Assembly (NCBI RefSeq): GCF_028747985.1
Contig: NZ_CP118108.1
Coordinates: forward strand, 4,035,501 to 4,099,500
DNA: 64,000 nt
Reading direction: 5' to 3'
Source: Paenibacillus urinalis
GTDB taxonomy: Bacteria > Bacillota > Bacilli > Paenibacillales > Paenibacillaceae
Below the pieces are notes generated by a model. It worked only from the letters and a program-made list of their open reading frames with translations, had not been told where the DNA came from and did no database searches. Position numbers and translations under genes: made by a program. Below are positions 18,516-26,693 of this stretch, piece after piece. The first letter of the stretch is position 1; every line of letters begins with the position of its first letter.

Positions 18516-19523
18516 TTATTTATTAGGGTTTGATTCGTCGTTATCTCCCTGGCGATCCTCAGGTCTTGCGATGGAGCCGCGCATTTGAGTATCTGCTTCA
18601 ATGTTGCGGTAGTTCATATAATCCATTACACCGATCTGGCCATTACGGAAAGCCTCAGCCATCGCAAGCGGTACTTGAGACTCGGATTCAACAACGCGCG
18701 CTCTCATCTCTACGACGCGAGCCTTCATCTCTTGCTCTTGAGCAACGGCCATGGCACGACGCTCTTCTGCTTTTGCCTGGGCAATCCGCTTGTCAGCCTC
18801 AGCTTGCTCCGTTTGCAGATCCGCACCAATGTTATTTCCTACGCTGACATCAGCAATATCGATAGATAGGATCTCGAACGCAGTACCCGCATCAAGTCCT
18901 TTTTCAAGCACAGTACGAGAGATCCGGTCCGGATGCTCCAGCACATCTTTGTGAGAGTCTGAGGAACCATTCGTACTTACGATCCCTTCCCCTACACGGG
19001 CGATAATTGTTTCTTCACCCGCACCACCGACGAGTCTGTCAATGTTCGCACGAACGGTAACACGTGCTTTAACCTTCACTTCGATCCCGTCTTTTGCTAC
19101 GGCAGAAACGACCGGTGTCTCGATAACACGCGGGTTAACGCTCATTTGAACCGCCTGCAGAACGTCACGTCCTGCAAGGTCAATCGCTGCAGCACGTTCA
19201 AATTCTAGCGGAATGTTCGCACGCTGAGCAGCAATAAGGGAGTTCACGACACGGTCTACGTTACCTCCGGCCAAGTAATGGCTCTCCAGCTGATTAATAT
19301 TGAGTCCCAGACCCGCTTTGGTTGCCTTAATCATTGGATTTACGATCCGGCTCGGCGTTACCCGTCTAAGTCTCATGGCTACAAGCGTGATAATACTGAT
19401 ACGAACGCCGGATGCAAGAGCCGAAATCCAGAGCATAACCGGGAAGAAGCTGAAGAATACACTCAGAACGATGATCACGACAACCGCGATCAGAAGAATA
19501 GGTACGATACCTGAATCCATCAT
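18516..19523 (-). CDS. floA: Flotillin-like protein FloA
   Basis: Membrane scaffold protein of the FloA/YqfA family that forms functional membrane microdomains and influences membrane fluidity and signalling. An N-terminal hydrophobic hairpin (about 5-50) is followed by the PHB/SPFH domain ([41 protein letters not shown]) and an Ala/Glu-rich coiled coil ([20 protein letters not shown]). Length 335 matches the family. Start ATG-ATG with GGAGG at 10 bases from the first. It lies directly after nfeD, the usual NfeD-flotillin partnership. Confidence 0.96.
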   Translation of the reverse strand: MMDSGIVPILLIAVVVIIVLSVFFSFFPVMLWISALASGVRISIITLVAMRLRRVTPSRIVNPMIKATKAGLGLNINQLESHYLAGGNVDRVVNSLIAAQRANIPLEFERAAAIDLAGRDVLQAVQMSVNPRVIETPVVSAVAKDGIEVKVKARVTVRANIDRLVGGAGEETIIARVGEGIVSTNGSSDSHKDVLEHPDRISRTVLEKGLDAGTAFEILSIDIADVSVGNNIGADLQTEQAEADKRIAQAKAEERRAMAVAQEQEMKARVVEMRARVVESESQVPLAMAEAFRNGQIGVMDYMNYRNIEADTQMRGSIARPEDRQGDNDESNPNK

Positions 19524-19602
19524 TGATTAAATTCCTCCACAAACATATTATTTTTGACTTTACTATATTACCTTTTGCATGGTTATCAAGGCGGCCCCAT
19601 AA

Positions 19603-20958
19603 TTAAAGGTTTATGCGCTTAACGACAACCCTTGTTCCTTCTACTTTGTGAACGGTTATCTGTTCATTCGCTGCAATAAAGCTGCCTTCAGTGACCACAT
19701 CTACATTCTCCCCATCAATGACAGCTGTGCCGGCAGGACGAAGTGTTGTCAAACTTATTCCGTTCTTGCCGATCAAATCTTCTCTAGTCCGAATAGAAGA
19801 GTAGCCTTGCTCTGCTGTCATGCTGTCTCTGAGAATAAATCGGTTCCATATCCCGCGTTCCTTGAATATAATTGCGACAATAATAACAACCGCTATCGCG
19901 GCCGCTGCAGCAATCCCAAGGGAGAACAAAGCCGTACCCGTATCGTACGCGGCTCGAACGACACCTGCAATCAAGCTTACAGAGCCTAATATGCCCAGGA
20001 TACCGAAGCTTGGAACAAACAATTCAGCGATGAGCAATGCCAGACCGATGATAAAGAGGAACCAGGTCTCCGATCCACCGATGCCCGCTACGTAGCTGCC
20101 TCCGAAGTACAGTGCAAAGCTAATAACGCCCACAATACCTGGAACACCGAATCCAGGAACAAACAATTCGATCAGTATACCCGCGATACCGAGGAACAAC
20201 AGAATGGTCGATACCACCGGATGTGTAAGGAAAGTAGATATCTTCTCAAACGTGGTCTGCTCCATTACAAATAGATTATCCGAGGAATATTCAAGCCATG
20301 CAGCAACCTCAGCAGGGGTCGAAGCAATCTTATCTGCATATCCTACCTTAAGTGCCTCATTTGCGGTCAGAGAAATAACCTGTCCTTGCTGCTTCGTCTT
20401 GTTAATCTCCGGCATTTCAACGACCATGTTAAGGTCTGTCATGCCTTGTGCGATTTCTCCGTTCCGATCGTTCTTCTCCGCAGCTGCCTGCATATTAGCC
20501 TTCCATGTAGCGACTGCTTTCGGATCCTCGATATAGTTATTGCTGGCATCCACAAGTGCTGCTGCACCGATTGTGCTGCCAGGTGACATTGCGATATGAT
20601 CCGCCGTTAATGCAATATAGCTGCCTGCCGATGCCGCATCACCATGTATAAAAGCCGCCACCGGGATACTGCTGTTCTGAATCATATCACCGATCTCTTT
20701 CGTCGTCTGAACCAATCCGCCCGGCGTATTAATCTGCAGTACAATAAGACCTGCCTCCATCTCCCCAGCTTCCTTGAACCCACGTTCCATAAACTTGTGG
20801 AGCCCGCGTTCAATAGGCTGATCAACCGGTATCACATACACGGCTCCCGATTTCGCAGCCTGTGCAGTTGGAGCCAAGAATAGAGCGGAAAACATAGCAA
20901 GCAATACAACAGCCATCATGACAACAGAGAAATTCCACTTTTTCAAAGTGACTGCCAA
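19603..20958 (-). CDS. yqeZ: NfeD family membrane serine protease-like protein (YqeZ)
   Basis: Long-form NfeD protein: signal peptide (about residues 1-34, ending APTAQAA), a ClpP/SppA-like serine protease domain with INTPGG and the nucleophile region GDAASAGSYIALTADHIAM, then four or more membrane helices (about 240-370), and a C-terminal OB-fold NfeD domain (GKNGISLTTLRPAGTAVIDG). The family works with flotillin, here FloA immediately downstream (80 bases). The start is a TTG with GGGAGG at 8 bases. Length 451 is close to B. subtilis YqeZ. Confidence 0.93.
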   Translation of the reverse strand: MAVTLKKWNFSVVMMAVVLLAMFSALFLAPTAQAAKSGAVYVIPVDQPIERGLHKFMERGFKEAGEMEAGLIVLQINTPGGLVQTTKEIGDMIQNSSIPVAAFIHGDAASAGSYIALTADHIAMSPGSTIGAAALVDASNNYIEDPKAVATWKANMQAAAEKNDRNGEIAQGMTDLNMVVEMPEINKTKQQGQVISLTANEALKVGYADKIASTPAEVAAWLEYSSDNLFVMEQTTFEKISTFLTHPVVSTILLFLGIAGILIELFVPGFGVPGIVGVISFALYFGGSYVAGIGGSETWFLFIIGLALLIAELFVPSFGILGILGSVSLIAGVVRAAYDTGTALFSLGIAAAAAIAVVIIVAIIFKERGIWNRFILRDSMTAEQGYSSIRTREDLIGKNGISLTTLRPAGTAVIDGENVDVVTEGSFIAANEQITVHKVEGTRVVVKRINL

Positions 20959-21039
20959 ATTTATAACCTCCCTCCTGTATAAGTCTATAATGTCACCATA
21001 TGTCGTATATTACGCTTCATGCAAGTGTTACGTTTCAAA

Positions 21040-21074
21040 AAAAGAAAAAACACTCCCTGAAACAGGGAGTGTTT
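21040..21074 (-). terminator. Terminator after yqeY
   Basis: Perfect 12-bp stem AAACACTCCCTG / CAGGGAGTGTTT with an AAA/TTT loop; a long T-rich run follows on the minus strand. It lies 10 bases past the yqeY stop. Confidence 0.9.
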
Positions 21075-21083
21075 ACGGTTATG

Positions 21084-21527
21084 TTATTGCAGAAATTGTT
21101 GAACTGCTTGGCTCACCAGCTTGCCATCCGCTTTGCCTTTAACCTTAGGCAAAAGGGCTGACATCACTTTACCCATCTCGGCTTTCGAAGAAGCACCGGT
21201 TTCCTGGATGGTCTGCTGTACAATGACTTTAATTTCTTCTTCGGTAAGCTGTGAGGGTAGATACTTGCTGATTATATCAATTTCCGCTTTGGCATTCTCC
21301 GCAAGTTCTGTGCGACCCGCTTTATCAAATTCTTGGAGGGCATCTTTGCGCTGTTTGATTTCACGACTGAGGATATCAAGCACTTCGTTGTCATCCAAAG
21401 TTCTTTTCAAATCTATTTCAAGATTCTTAATCGTCGAACGAACCAATCGAATGGTGGAGAGTGTGAACTTGTCCTGACTCTTCATCGCTTGCTTCATATC
21501 TTCGTTCAATCGTTCGCTAAGATTCAT
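21084..21527 (-). CDS. yqeY: GatB/YqeY domain protein
   Basis: Stand-alone GatB/YqeY tail domain of 147 residues, related to the tRNA-binding C terminus of the GatCAB amidotransferase. The precise role is unknown. Typical features are the basic helical N terminus (LSERLNEDMKQAMKSQDKFT), the DILSREIKQRKDAL helix, and the C-terminal EMGKVMSALLPKVKGKADGK. It follows rpsU by 16 bases, and its ribosome binding site overlaps the rpsU stop. The rpsU-yqeY pair is one of the most conserved in Firmicutes. Confidence 0.95.
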   Translation of the reverse strand: MNLSERLNEDMKQAMKSQDKFTLSTIRLVRSTIKNLEIDLKRTLDDNEVLDILSREIKQRKDALQEFDKAGRTELAENAKAEIDIISKYLPSQLTEEEIKVIVQQTIQETGASSKAEMGKVMSALLPKVKGKADGKLVSQAVQQFLQ

Positions 21528-21543
21528 GTTGTTCTAATTCCTC

Positions 21544-21717
21544 CTAAAACTTTCTCTTACGAGCAGCCTCGGACTTTTTCTTGCGCTTTACGCTTGGCTT
21601 TTCATAATGCTTGCGTTTCTTCACCTCAGCTAAAACACCATCTTTAGCGATGGAACGTTTAAAGCGACGAAGTGCAGCATCAATTGTCTCGTTTTTGCGA
21701 ACTTTAGTTTCAGACAC
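21544..21717 (-). CDS. rpsU: 30S ribosomal protein S21
   Basis: Small basic ribosomal protein of the 30S platform, 57 residues. From the GTG at 21717 the sequence reads [20 protein letters not shown] and ends [12 protein letters not shown], a full-length S21. A longer frame opening 15 codons upstream is not real: GGAGGGAGG lies 7-8 bases before the GTG and the extra residues match nothing in the family. Its own near-consensus promoter lies 60 bases upstream. Confidence 0.97.
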   Translation of the reverse strand: MSETKVRKNETIDAALRRFKRSIAKDGVLAEVKKRKHYEKPSVKRKKKSEAARKRKF

Positions 21718-21777
21718 CAGTTTTCCCTCCCTCCGACCAGACCGTCCAAGAGCATATAACACGGTTCATCAAACTTA

Positions 21778-21807
21778 ATTATAGGTGAAAATTCGTTAGT
21801 GTGTCAA
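21778..21807 (-). promoter_or_regulatory. sigma-A promoter of rpsU-yqeY
   Basis: Perfect TTGACA (21802-21807) and perfect TATAAT (21778-21783) on the minus strand, spacer 18 bases, about 60 bases upstream of the rpsU start. The strength fits a ribosomal protein gene. Confidence 0.85.
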
Positions 21808-21983
21808 CCTCTATAAGAATACACGCTGAAAAAGTAGTTTTTTTGGCTTAATGAGGCCATTTCTCGATGGATTAAAACAATGGTTTCAAGACTATATATA
21901 GACAAACAATGTCGATTTGCATCTATATATCTACATTAAGTCTAGATTCAGGAATAATCAAATCCTTCAAATCCACGTTAGAA

Positions 21984-22343
21984 TTAGCTGTGTGATTTAG
22001 AAATACCTGTAAGCGCCCCGAGACGTGCACCGCCAAGCACATGATAATGCAGATGATGAACGGTCTGCTCACCATCCTGGCCGCAGTTGTTGATCAGGCG
22101 ATAACCTGATTCCGCAATGCCCAGCTGCTTTGCCGCTTCTTGAGCTGCTTTGTGGATCTCTCCGATCAGAGCAAAGTCTTCCCCTTCCACCTCATTCATG
22201 GAAGCGATATGCTTCTTCGGAATGACAAGCACATGTGTCGGTGCTGCAGGCTGGATGTCGTGGAATACAACTACCTGCTCATTCTCCAGTACTTTATTTG
22301 ACGGAATTGTGCCTTCAACGATTTTGCAAAATAAACAGTCCAT
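21984..22343 (-). CDS. hinT: HIT family protein (HinT-like nucleotide hydrolase)
   Basis: Histidine triad protein that hydrolyses purine nucleoside phosphoramidates and related adenylates. The catalytic triad is intact: His97-Leu-His99-Tyr-His101 in HHLHYHVLGG. The N-terminal CLFCKIVEG (a CxxC knuckle) and DIQPAAPTHVLVIPKKH are also typical. From the ATG at 22343 (GGAGG at 8 bases) it has 119 residues, the usual length; an ATG five codons earlier overlaps the ribosome binding site itself. A leader of about 285 nt with its own promoter lies upstream. The gap to rpsU (21808-21983) is AT-rich without a clear signal. Confidence 0.94.
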   Translation of the reverse strand: MDCLFCKIVEGTIPSNKVLENEQVVVFHDIQPAAPTHVLVIPKKHIASMNEVEGEDFALIGEIHKAAQEAAKQLGIAESGYRLINNCGQDGEQTVHHLHYHVLGGARLGALTGISKSHS

Positions 22344-22629
22344 AATAGTTACCTCCATCTATAATTTTGAATTGGACGATGAGAAAGCCCGTTAACCACA
22401 AGTACAAGTAATGTGGACTTATATAACCCACAGGCTTGAACGGTATAAAGCCGTACCAATTGCAGCGGATCTCACCACCTGTCATCTAGCTGAGCGGGTC
22501 ATTTCAATCTAGGTACAGCCATATGTATGCAAGTTAGAATGAACTATCGAATTGTCCATTAACACTCGATATTGAGCCGAGCTTAGGGCATAGTGCAAGG
22601 ACTCATTAGTTCATTCTATCTAATAGACA
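22344..22629 (-). promoter_or_regulatory. Long structured 5' leader of hinT, unassigned
   Basis: Gene-free stretch between hinT and its probable promoter. On the minus strand it contains a 12-bp perfect long-range stem, TAGAATGAACTA (22608-22619) with TAGTTCATTCTA (22536-22547), enclosing about 60 bases. Smaller hairpins follow nearer hinT, e.g. ACGG/CCGT around 22441-22455 and CCACA/TGTGG at 22397-22417. No T-box motif, no known riboswitch core that I recognise, and no open frame with a ribosome binding site. It could be a cis-regulatory leader or a small RNA; neither is shown. Confidence 0.45.
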
Positions 22630-22635
22630 AGTTTA

Positions 22636-22680
22636 TCATACAAGTTCGTGCCTCTCGTTTCAAGAATTGAGAGAAGCACA
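22636..22680 (-). promoter_or_regulatory. Probable promoter and operator-like palindrome upstream of hinT
   Basis: Minus-strand TTGAAA (22659-22664) and TATGAT (22636-22641) with exactly 17 bases between them form a good sigma-A promoter. An inverted repeat, GTGCCTCTC (22649-22657) with GAGAAGCAC (22672-22680), one mismatch in nine, straddles the -35 hexamer. Its placement would suit a repressor site. Confidence 0.55.
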
Positions 22681-22725
22681 AACCGTCCCAATTCGAGTCC
22701 GTCATCAACGCGTCTTCATGAATAG

Positions 22726-22753
22726 AAAAACCCCCTGCATAAGCAGAGGGCTC
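22726..22753 (-). terminator. Terminator after the 22792-23124 gene
   Basis: Stem CCCTCTGC / GCAGGGGG around TTAT, followed by TTTTTC on the minus strand, about 40 bases past the stop of the small Sm-like gene. It insulates that gene from the hinT promoter. Confidence 0.85.
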
Positions 22754-22791
22754 TTTGTCTGTATACAAGCTGTAGCAAATGATGAGAGCTT

Positions 22792-23124
22792 TTAGTAATA
22801 AGGCAGTAAAGAAATAGCAGTCAGTGCAAATAGTGGAAGGATCAGCCGATTGAAGCGGCGGCGTCTGCCGTAACCATATCCACCACCGTATGGAAAAAAT
22901 CCTCTGTAATCACCGCACGGGGAAGGCATACATCCACAATACGCATGCATTCCGTGAGCAGGTGCTTGCTGATAAGTATCACAAGTCATCGGCACGGCCA
23001 AATATACATTTTCTTCGTCCACACTTTCCACGATGCCGTCATGCACAGTTCCATCCTCCATCCACACCGACACATAACGATATAGATGATCGGAACACAT
23101 TTTCTTCTTGTCTTGTTTCTCCAT
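22792..23124 (-). CDS. Small unknown protein with Sm-like strand pattern and hydrophobic tail
   Basis: Not assigned to a family. From the ATG at 23124 (GGAGG about 12 bases upstream) it has 110 residues. Residues about 15-45 (YVSVWMEDGTVHDGIVESVD, then ENVYLAVP) have the strand pattern of an Sm/Hfq-like barrel. The middle is rich in Cys, Gly and Tyr (HAYCGCMPSPCGDYRG, then GGGYGYGRRRR), and the protein ends in a hydrophobic segment (LILPLFALTAISLLPYY), possibly a tail anchor. Such Gly/Tyr-rich small proteins are common in spore or envelope layers of Bacillales, but that is inference. Monocistronic: own terminator downstream, sbcC 135 bases upstream. A start 35 codons earlier has no support. 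Confidence 0.75.
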   Translation of the reverse strand: MEKQDKKKMCSDHLYRYVSVWMEDGTVHDGIVESVDEENVYLAVPMTCDTYQQAPAHGMHAYCGCMPSPCGDYRGFFPYGGGYGYGRRRRFNRLILPLFALTAISLLPYY

Positions 23125-23258
23125 GAGACTAACACTCCTCCTTATAAACAATGGACTCTTACCCATAACATATTCAGAGCTGGGCGAGTTGCCACTGTTT
23201 AAGGAGAAGAATAGACATTTTACATCCATTAATTCATGCTTAACCCATGATGGTCAGA

Positions 23259-26200
23259 TTACAGCTGTTCAATAGCCACTTTGGAGCCGCTGCATGCCTC
23301 TTCTGCCGGAATCACAATCAGCTTCCTGGCTAGTCTTGCCCGAAGCTCAGGGACGTGGCTGATAACGCCGACCGCAAGCTGATCATTATGAAGCTTCTCA
23401 AGAGAGGTAATCACCGTATCGAGCAGCTCGGAGTCCAACGTTCCAAATCCTTCATCGAGGAAAAAGAATTGGAGCGGATATTGTCCGCGAAGCTGGATCT
23501 GTGCGGACAGTGCAAGAGCTAAAGATAGAGCGGTCAGGAACGTCTCTCCTCCAGACAAGGTGGAGACCGGACGCTTCACACCGCCATTGGCATCATCCAC
23601 AATGACGAAGCCGCCGCCTGAATCCACTTCAAGCGCATAACGCTGTTTGGTCAAATAGCGCAGCCTTGCGGACGCATCTCTGCTGACCTGTATCAGCTGT
23701 TCCTCGGCAACATATTCCACGAAAGTATTCCCCCGGAATACCGATTGCAGCTTGGACAGCTGCTCGCCGTACTGATCCAGCTCACTACGCCCTTCTTCAA
23801 GCTCCATCCAGCGCGTATGACGACGAGTAATATCCTCAAGATCCCGCTCTGCCCTGGCTTTTACTCGCATCGCTTCTTCATCTTGAGCTTTGGCAAAGCG
23901 AAGCTGCTCACTCATGGACAGCCACTCTTCTTCTGTCAGCATGGCACCTTGCAGCTTATGCTCAAGATCCTTCAGTCGTAAGGTCAATTCTTTCTCCCGT
24001 TCACGGAATTCCTGAACGGCAGCTTCAGTTTTTTGAACCGTCTCCAGCAACATGTAAGCTGATCTTACGTCCCTGTCTACTGTAAATGGCGAACGGCCAA
24101 GCTCCGTTTCGTACCTCCCTGAAACAACTGCCAGCTGCTCCTGAACGGAGTCTGCTGCCTGTCGGGACATGACCGCCTGCTTCATCGCATCCTGCTTCTT
24201 AAGCTCTGCTGTGACAAGCGCGGATTTGGCGGATTTGGCAGCCTCGCGTATGGCAGTCAGCCTTGCTGCCGCTGCCTTAAGAAGGGACTCTGCGCGTTCC
24301 TCCTGCACTAAATGGCGGAGACGCGTTTCCCGTTCGGTGAGCAGCTCCTTCTTGCCCTGCCATTCGGCCTCGAGCTGCGCGCGCCGTTTGTCAATGGAGG
24401 CCAGCTGCTGCTGAAGCTCGTTCATGGCAGATGCCTTCTCTTCAAGGAAGGAGACACTCTTATCCAGTCTGAGCTTGATCTCCTCTGCGGCAGCATCCCT
24501 CTCCTGAAGCAATTCATACCTCTCTATCGCTTCCTCTGGTGCGATGCCAGGCCATTCACGCGCCCAATCTGCGCGAATGGCCTCGTATTCGGCGGTGTGC
24601 AGCTCGATGCGTGCTGCTGCCTCCGCCTGCTGGCTGATGCAAGCGTCATATGCCGCTTGCGCCAGCCATTTGCGCTGCCGTGCCGTGGCAGCGCGCGTCT
24701 CCTGCTGCGCGGCTTCTGTGCGCAGCGCGGTCAGGGAGGCGGCGAAGTGATCCGCCGCCTCGCGGTAAGTGCGGGTGCGTGCAGCATAGCCGCGCACCAC
24801 CGCCTCCGGCGCCGCAGCAGCAAGCTCCGCTGCGGCGATCTCTGCCGCAGGCGCGGCTTCCGCCTGCGGGGCAGGGACCGCGTCCATGTCCGCGGTCCCG
24901 GGGTCTAGCTGCGCGAGGAGTCCGCGCAGCTCATGCAGCTGCTGGCGCAGGCCGAGGCGGAGCTCGTAGAGCTCAGCCGAGATGGCGCGCAGCTGCGCGA
25001 GGTCCTCTTCACGAGCATCTCCCGGCTCGTGAACAAGCTCCTGCGGGTTCGGGTGATGGACCGAACCGCAGACCGAGCACGGCACGCCATCCGTCAGTTC
25101 AGCTGCCAGACGGGCGGACAGATTTCTCCGCTCATTCTCCTTCAGTTCATTTCGCAGTCGTTCTTCAAGCTTACCGAGCTCCTCAACATCCCAATCAAGC
25201 TGTTGCCCGCTTAGAGCAAGCGCTTCTTGAGTCTCACGCAGCTGAATAGTCAGCTGTGCTTGCTCTTCAGCAAGCCTCACTTCCTCAGCAGCCGTCTGTT
25301 CCAGCTCATCTTTTGCGGTGGTCAGCTTATGGTCAGCCTGCTGTCCCTGCGCACGCGATTCATTCAGCCTCTCGGCAGCCGTATCGAGCTTATGCTTCGC
25401 GGATACGGCCCCTAATACTTCCTTTCTCTCCTGTGCTTTCACTTCACAGGAGGCAAGTCCGTCCTGCAGTTCCTTTCGTCTCTGCTGTCCACGTGTATGA
25501 AGGTCCTGCTCTTTTACAAATGCCTGACGGGTCTGTTCATATAATGCTTCCTCTGCATTTCTCTGCTGCTCAAGCTGTGCCAATAATTTCTTGGCCGCGT
25601 CTGTTTCCCGCTCCAGCTCCTGTGCTTGTTCAAGCTGCTCCAGTCGAACCAGCAGCTTGGGCTCTTCTTCAGCCAAGTCCCTCGCTGCCTGCTCCTCTGC
25701 GTTCGAACATTCCAAGACAGCCTGCTCACACTGGTCAAGCTGCAACTTGGCTGCCTCCGCAGCTGCTTGACGTTTAACCGATTCGGCCTGTGTCTTCTCA
25801 AGCTCCTCCAGGATGGGAATAAGCACTGAGGCTTTGGAAGACAGATCAAGCTGTTTCTCAAGCTCTGTAATATGAGCCTCCTGCTGAGACATCCCATCAA
25901 GAAGCTGCCGATATTTAGTGCGCTCCAGCATTTGCTCTCTTACTTTGCCCATACCTTCAGTCGCTGTGGTCAGCTCTTCCAGCTGTTTGCGGGCATTCTC
26001 GGCCAGGAGTACAGATTCGCTGAGCCTGCGCTCCGCCTCTTCCACCGCCTCCCTGCTTGCAAGACCCAGTCCTTGCTGCTCCGCTTCAAGCGTTTTTCGT
26101 GCACTGTCATTCTCTTTTACCTTGCGGCTCAGCTTGATCGCAAGCTGATCTCCATACTTCTCCAGATGAAACAGGCGCTGCAGCATTTGCCTGCGCTCCG

Positions 26201-26693
26201 CTCCTTTAAGGGATAGAAATTCTGCAAACTTGCCCTGAGGAAGAACTACAGCCCGTGTAAAATCATCCATTTTCAGCCCAATCATCTCTTCTACCGCTCG
26301 ATTGACCTCCGCAAGCTTATCTGCCAGTACTTCCTCGCCTTCCTCCGTAACAGCAACAAAACGGCTCACGGTATTGCTGATCGAGACGTCCCCCGTCCGC
26401 TTGAACCTTCGTTCTACACGGAAATGCTGTATGCCCTTCTCAGACTGCAGTTCAAAACTGAAGGAGACAAATAGTGTGTCCTCCGCCTGATTCATAATTC
26501 CCTGTGTTCCGTTCACCGCCCGTTCCACTTTACCGTACATCGCAAGGGTGATCGCATCAAGAATGGTGGATTTACCGCTTCCCGTCGGACCGAATATGCC
26601 GAACAGCCCCGTTTCTGTCAATGTTCTAAAGTCAATTTCCTGCACTTCACGATAGCTCTGCAAACCAGACAGCTTCAATTTGACAGGTCTCAT
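23259..26693 (-). CDS. sbcC: Exonuclease subunit SbcC
   Basis: SMC-like ATPase of the SbcCD (Mre11-Rad50-type) nuclease, which opens DNA hairpins and processes blocked ends. Walker A FGPTGSGKSTILDAITL is near residue 34, followed by two long coiled-coil arms and the zinc hook Cys-Ser-Val-Cys near residue 538. The C-terminal head has the signature STLSGGETFLTALSLALAL and Walker B FFFLDEGFGTLD. The 1144-residue length is in the normal range. The part of the arm just after the hook (about 24540-25060) is strikingly GC- and alanine-rich compared with the rest. It overlaps sbcD by 4 bases (ATGA). Confidence 0.97.
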   Translation of the reverse strand: MRPVKLKLSGLQSYREVQEIDFRTLTETGLFGIFGPTGSGKSTILDAITLAMYGKVERAVNGTQGIMNQAEDTLFVSFSFELQSEKGIQHFRVERRFKRTGDVSISNTVSRFVAVTEEGEEVLADKLAEVNRAVEEMIGLKMDDFTRAVVLPQGKFAEFLSLKGAERRQMLQRLFHLEKYGDQLAIKLSRKVKENDSARKTLEAEQQGLGLASREAVEEAERRLSESVLLAENARKQLEELTTATEGMGKVREQMLERTKYRQLLDGMSQQEAHITELEKQLDLSSKASVLIPILEELEKTQAESVKRQAAAEAAKLQLDQCEQAVLECSNAEEQAARDLAEEEPKLLVRLEQLEQAQELERETDAAKKLLAQLEQQRNAEEALYEQTRQAFVKEQDLHTRGQQRRKELQDGLASCEVKAQERKEVLGAVSAKHKLDTAAERLNESRAQGQQADHKLTTAKDELEQTAAEEVRLAEEQAQLTIQLRETQEALALSGQQLDWDVEELGKLEERLRNELKENERRNLSARLAAELTDGVPCSVCGSVHHPNPQELVHEPGDAREEDLAQLRAISAELYELRLGLRQQLHELRGLLAQLDPGTADMDAVPAPQAEAAPAAEIAAAELAAAAPEAVVRGYAARTRTYREAADHFAASLTALRTEAAQQETRAATARQRKWLAQAAYDACISQQAEAAARIELHTAEYEAIRADWAREWPGIAPEEAIERYELLQERDAAAEEIKLRLDKSVSFLEEKASAMNELQQQLASIDKRRAQLEAEWQGKKELLTERETRLRHLVQEERAESLLKAAAARLTAIREAAKSAKSALVTAELKKQDAMKQAVMSRQAADSVQEQLAVVSGRYETELGRSPFTVDRDVRSAYMLLETVQKTEAAVQEFREREKELTLRLKDLEHKLQGAMLTEEEWLSMSEQLRFAKAQDEEAMRVKARAERDLEDITRRHTRWMELEEGRSELDQYGEQLSKLQSVFRGNTFVEYVAEEQLIQVSRDASARLRYLTKQRYALEVDSGGGFVIVDDANGGVKRPVSTLSGGETFLTALSLALALSAQIQLRGQYPLQFFFLDEGFGTLDSELLDTVITSLEKLHNDQLAVGVISHVPELRARLARKLIVIPAEEACSGSKVAIEQL

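Noticed and set aside
22381..22629. Possible T-box, 6S RNA, SRP RNA or tmRNA before hinT
   Set aside because: None of the diagnostic motifs of these RNAs is present on either strand, so it is left as an unassigned leader.
24650..25249. Long plus-strand frames (up to 199 codons) opposite sbcC
   Set aside because: They result from the very GC-rich tract, which lacks stop codons on all frames; no start signals, and the composition is Pro/Ala/Arg low complexity.
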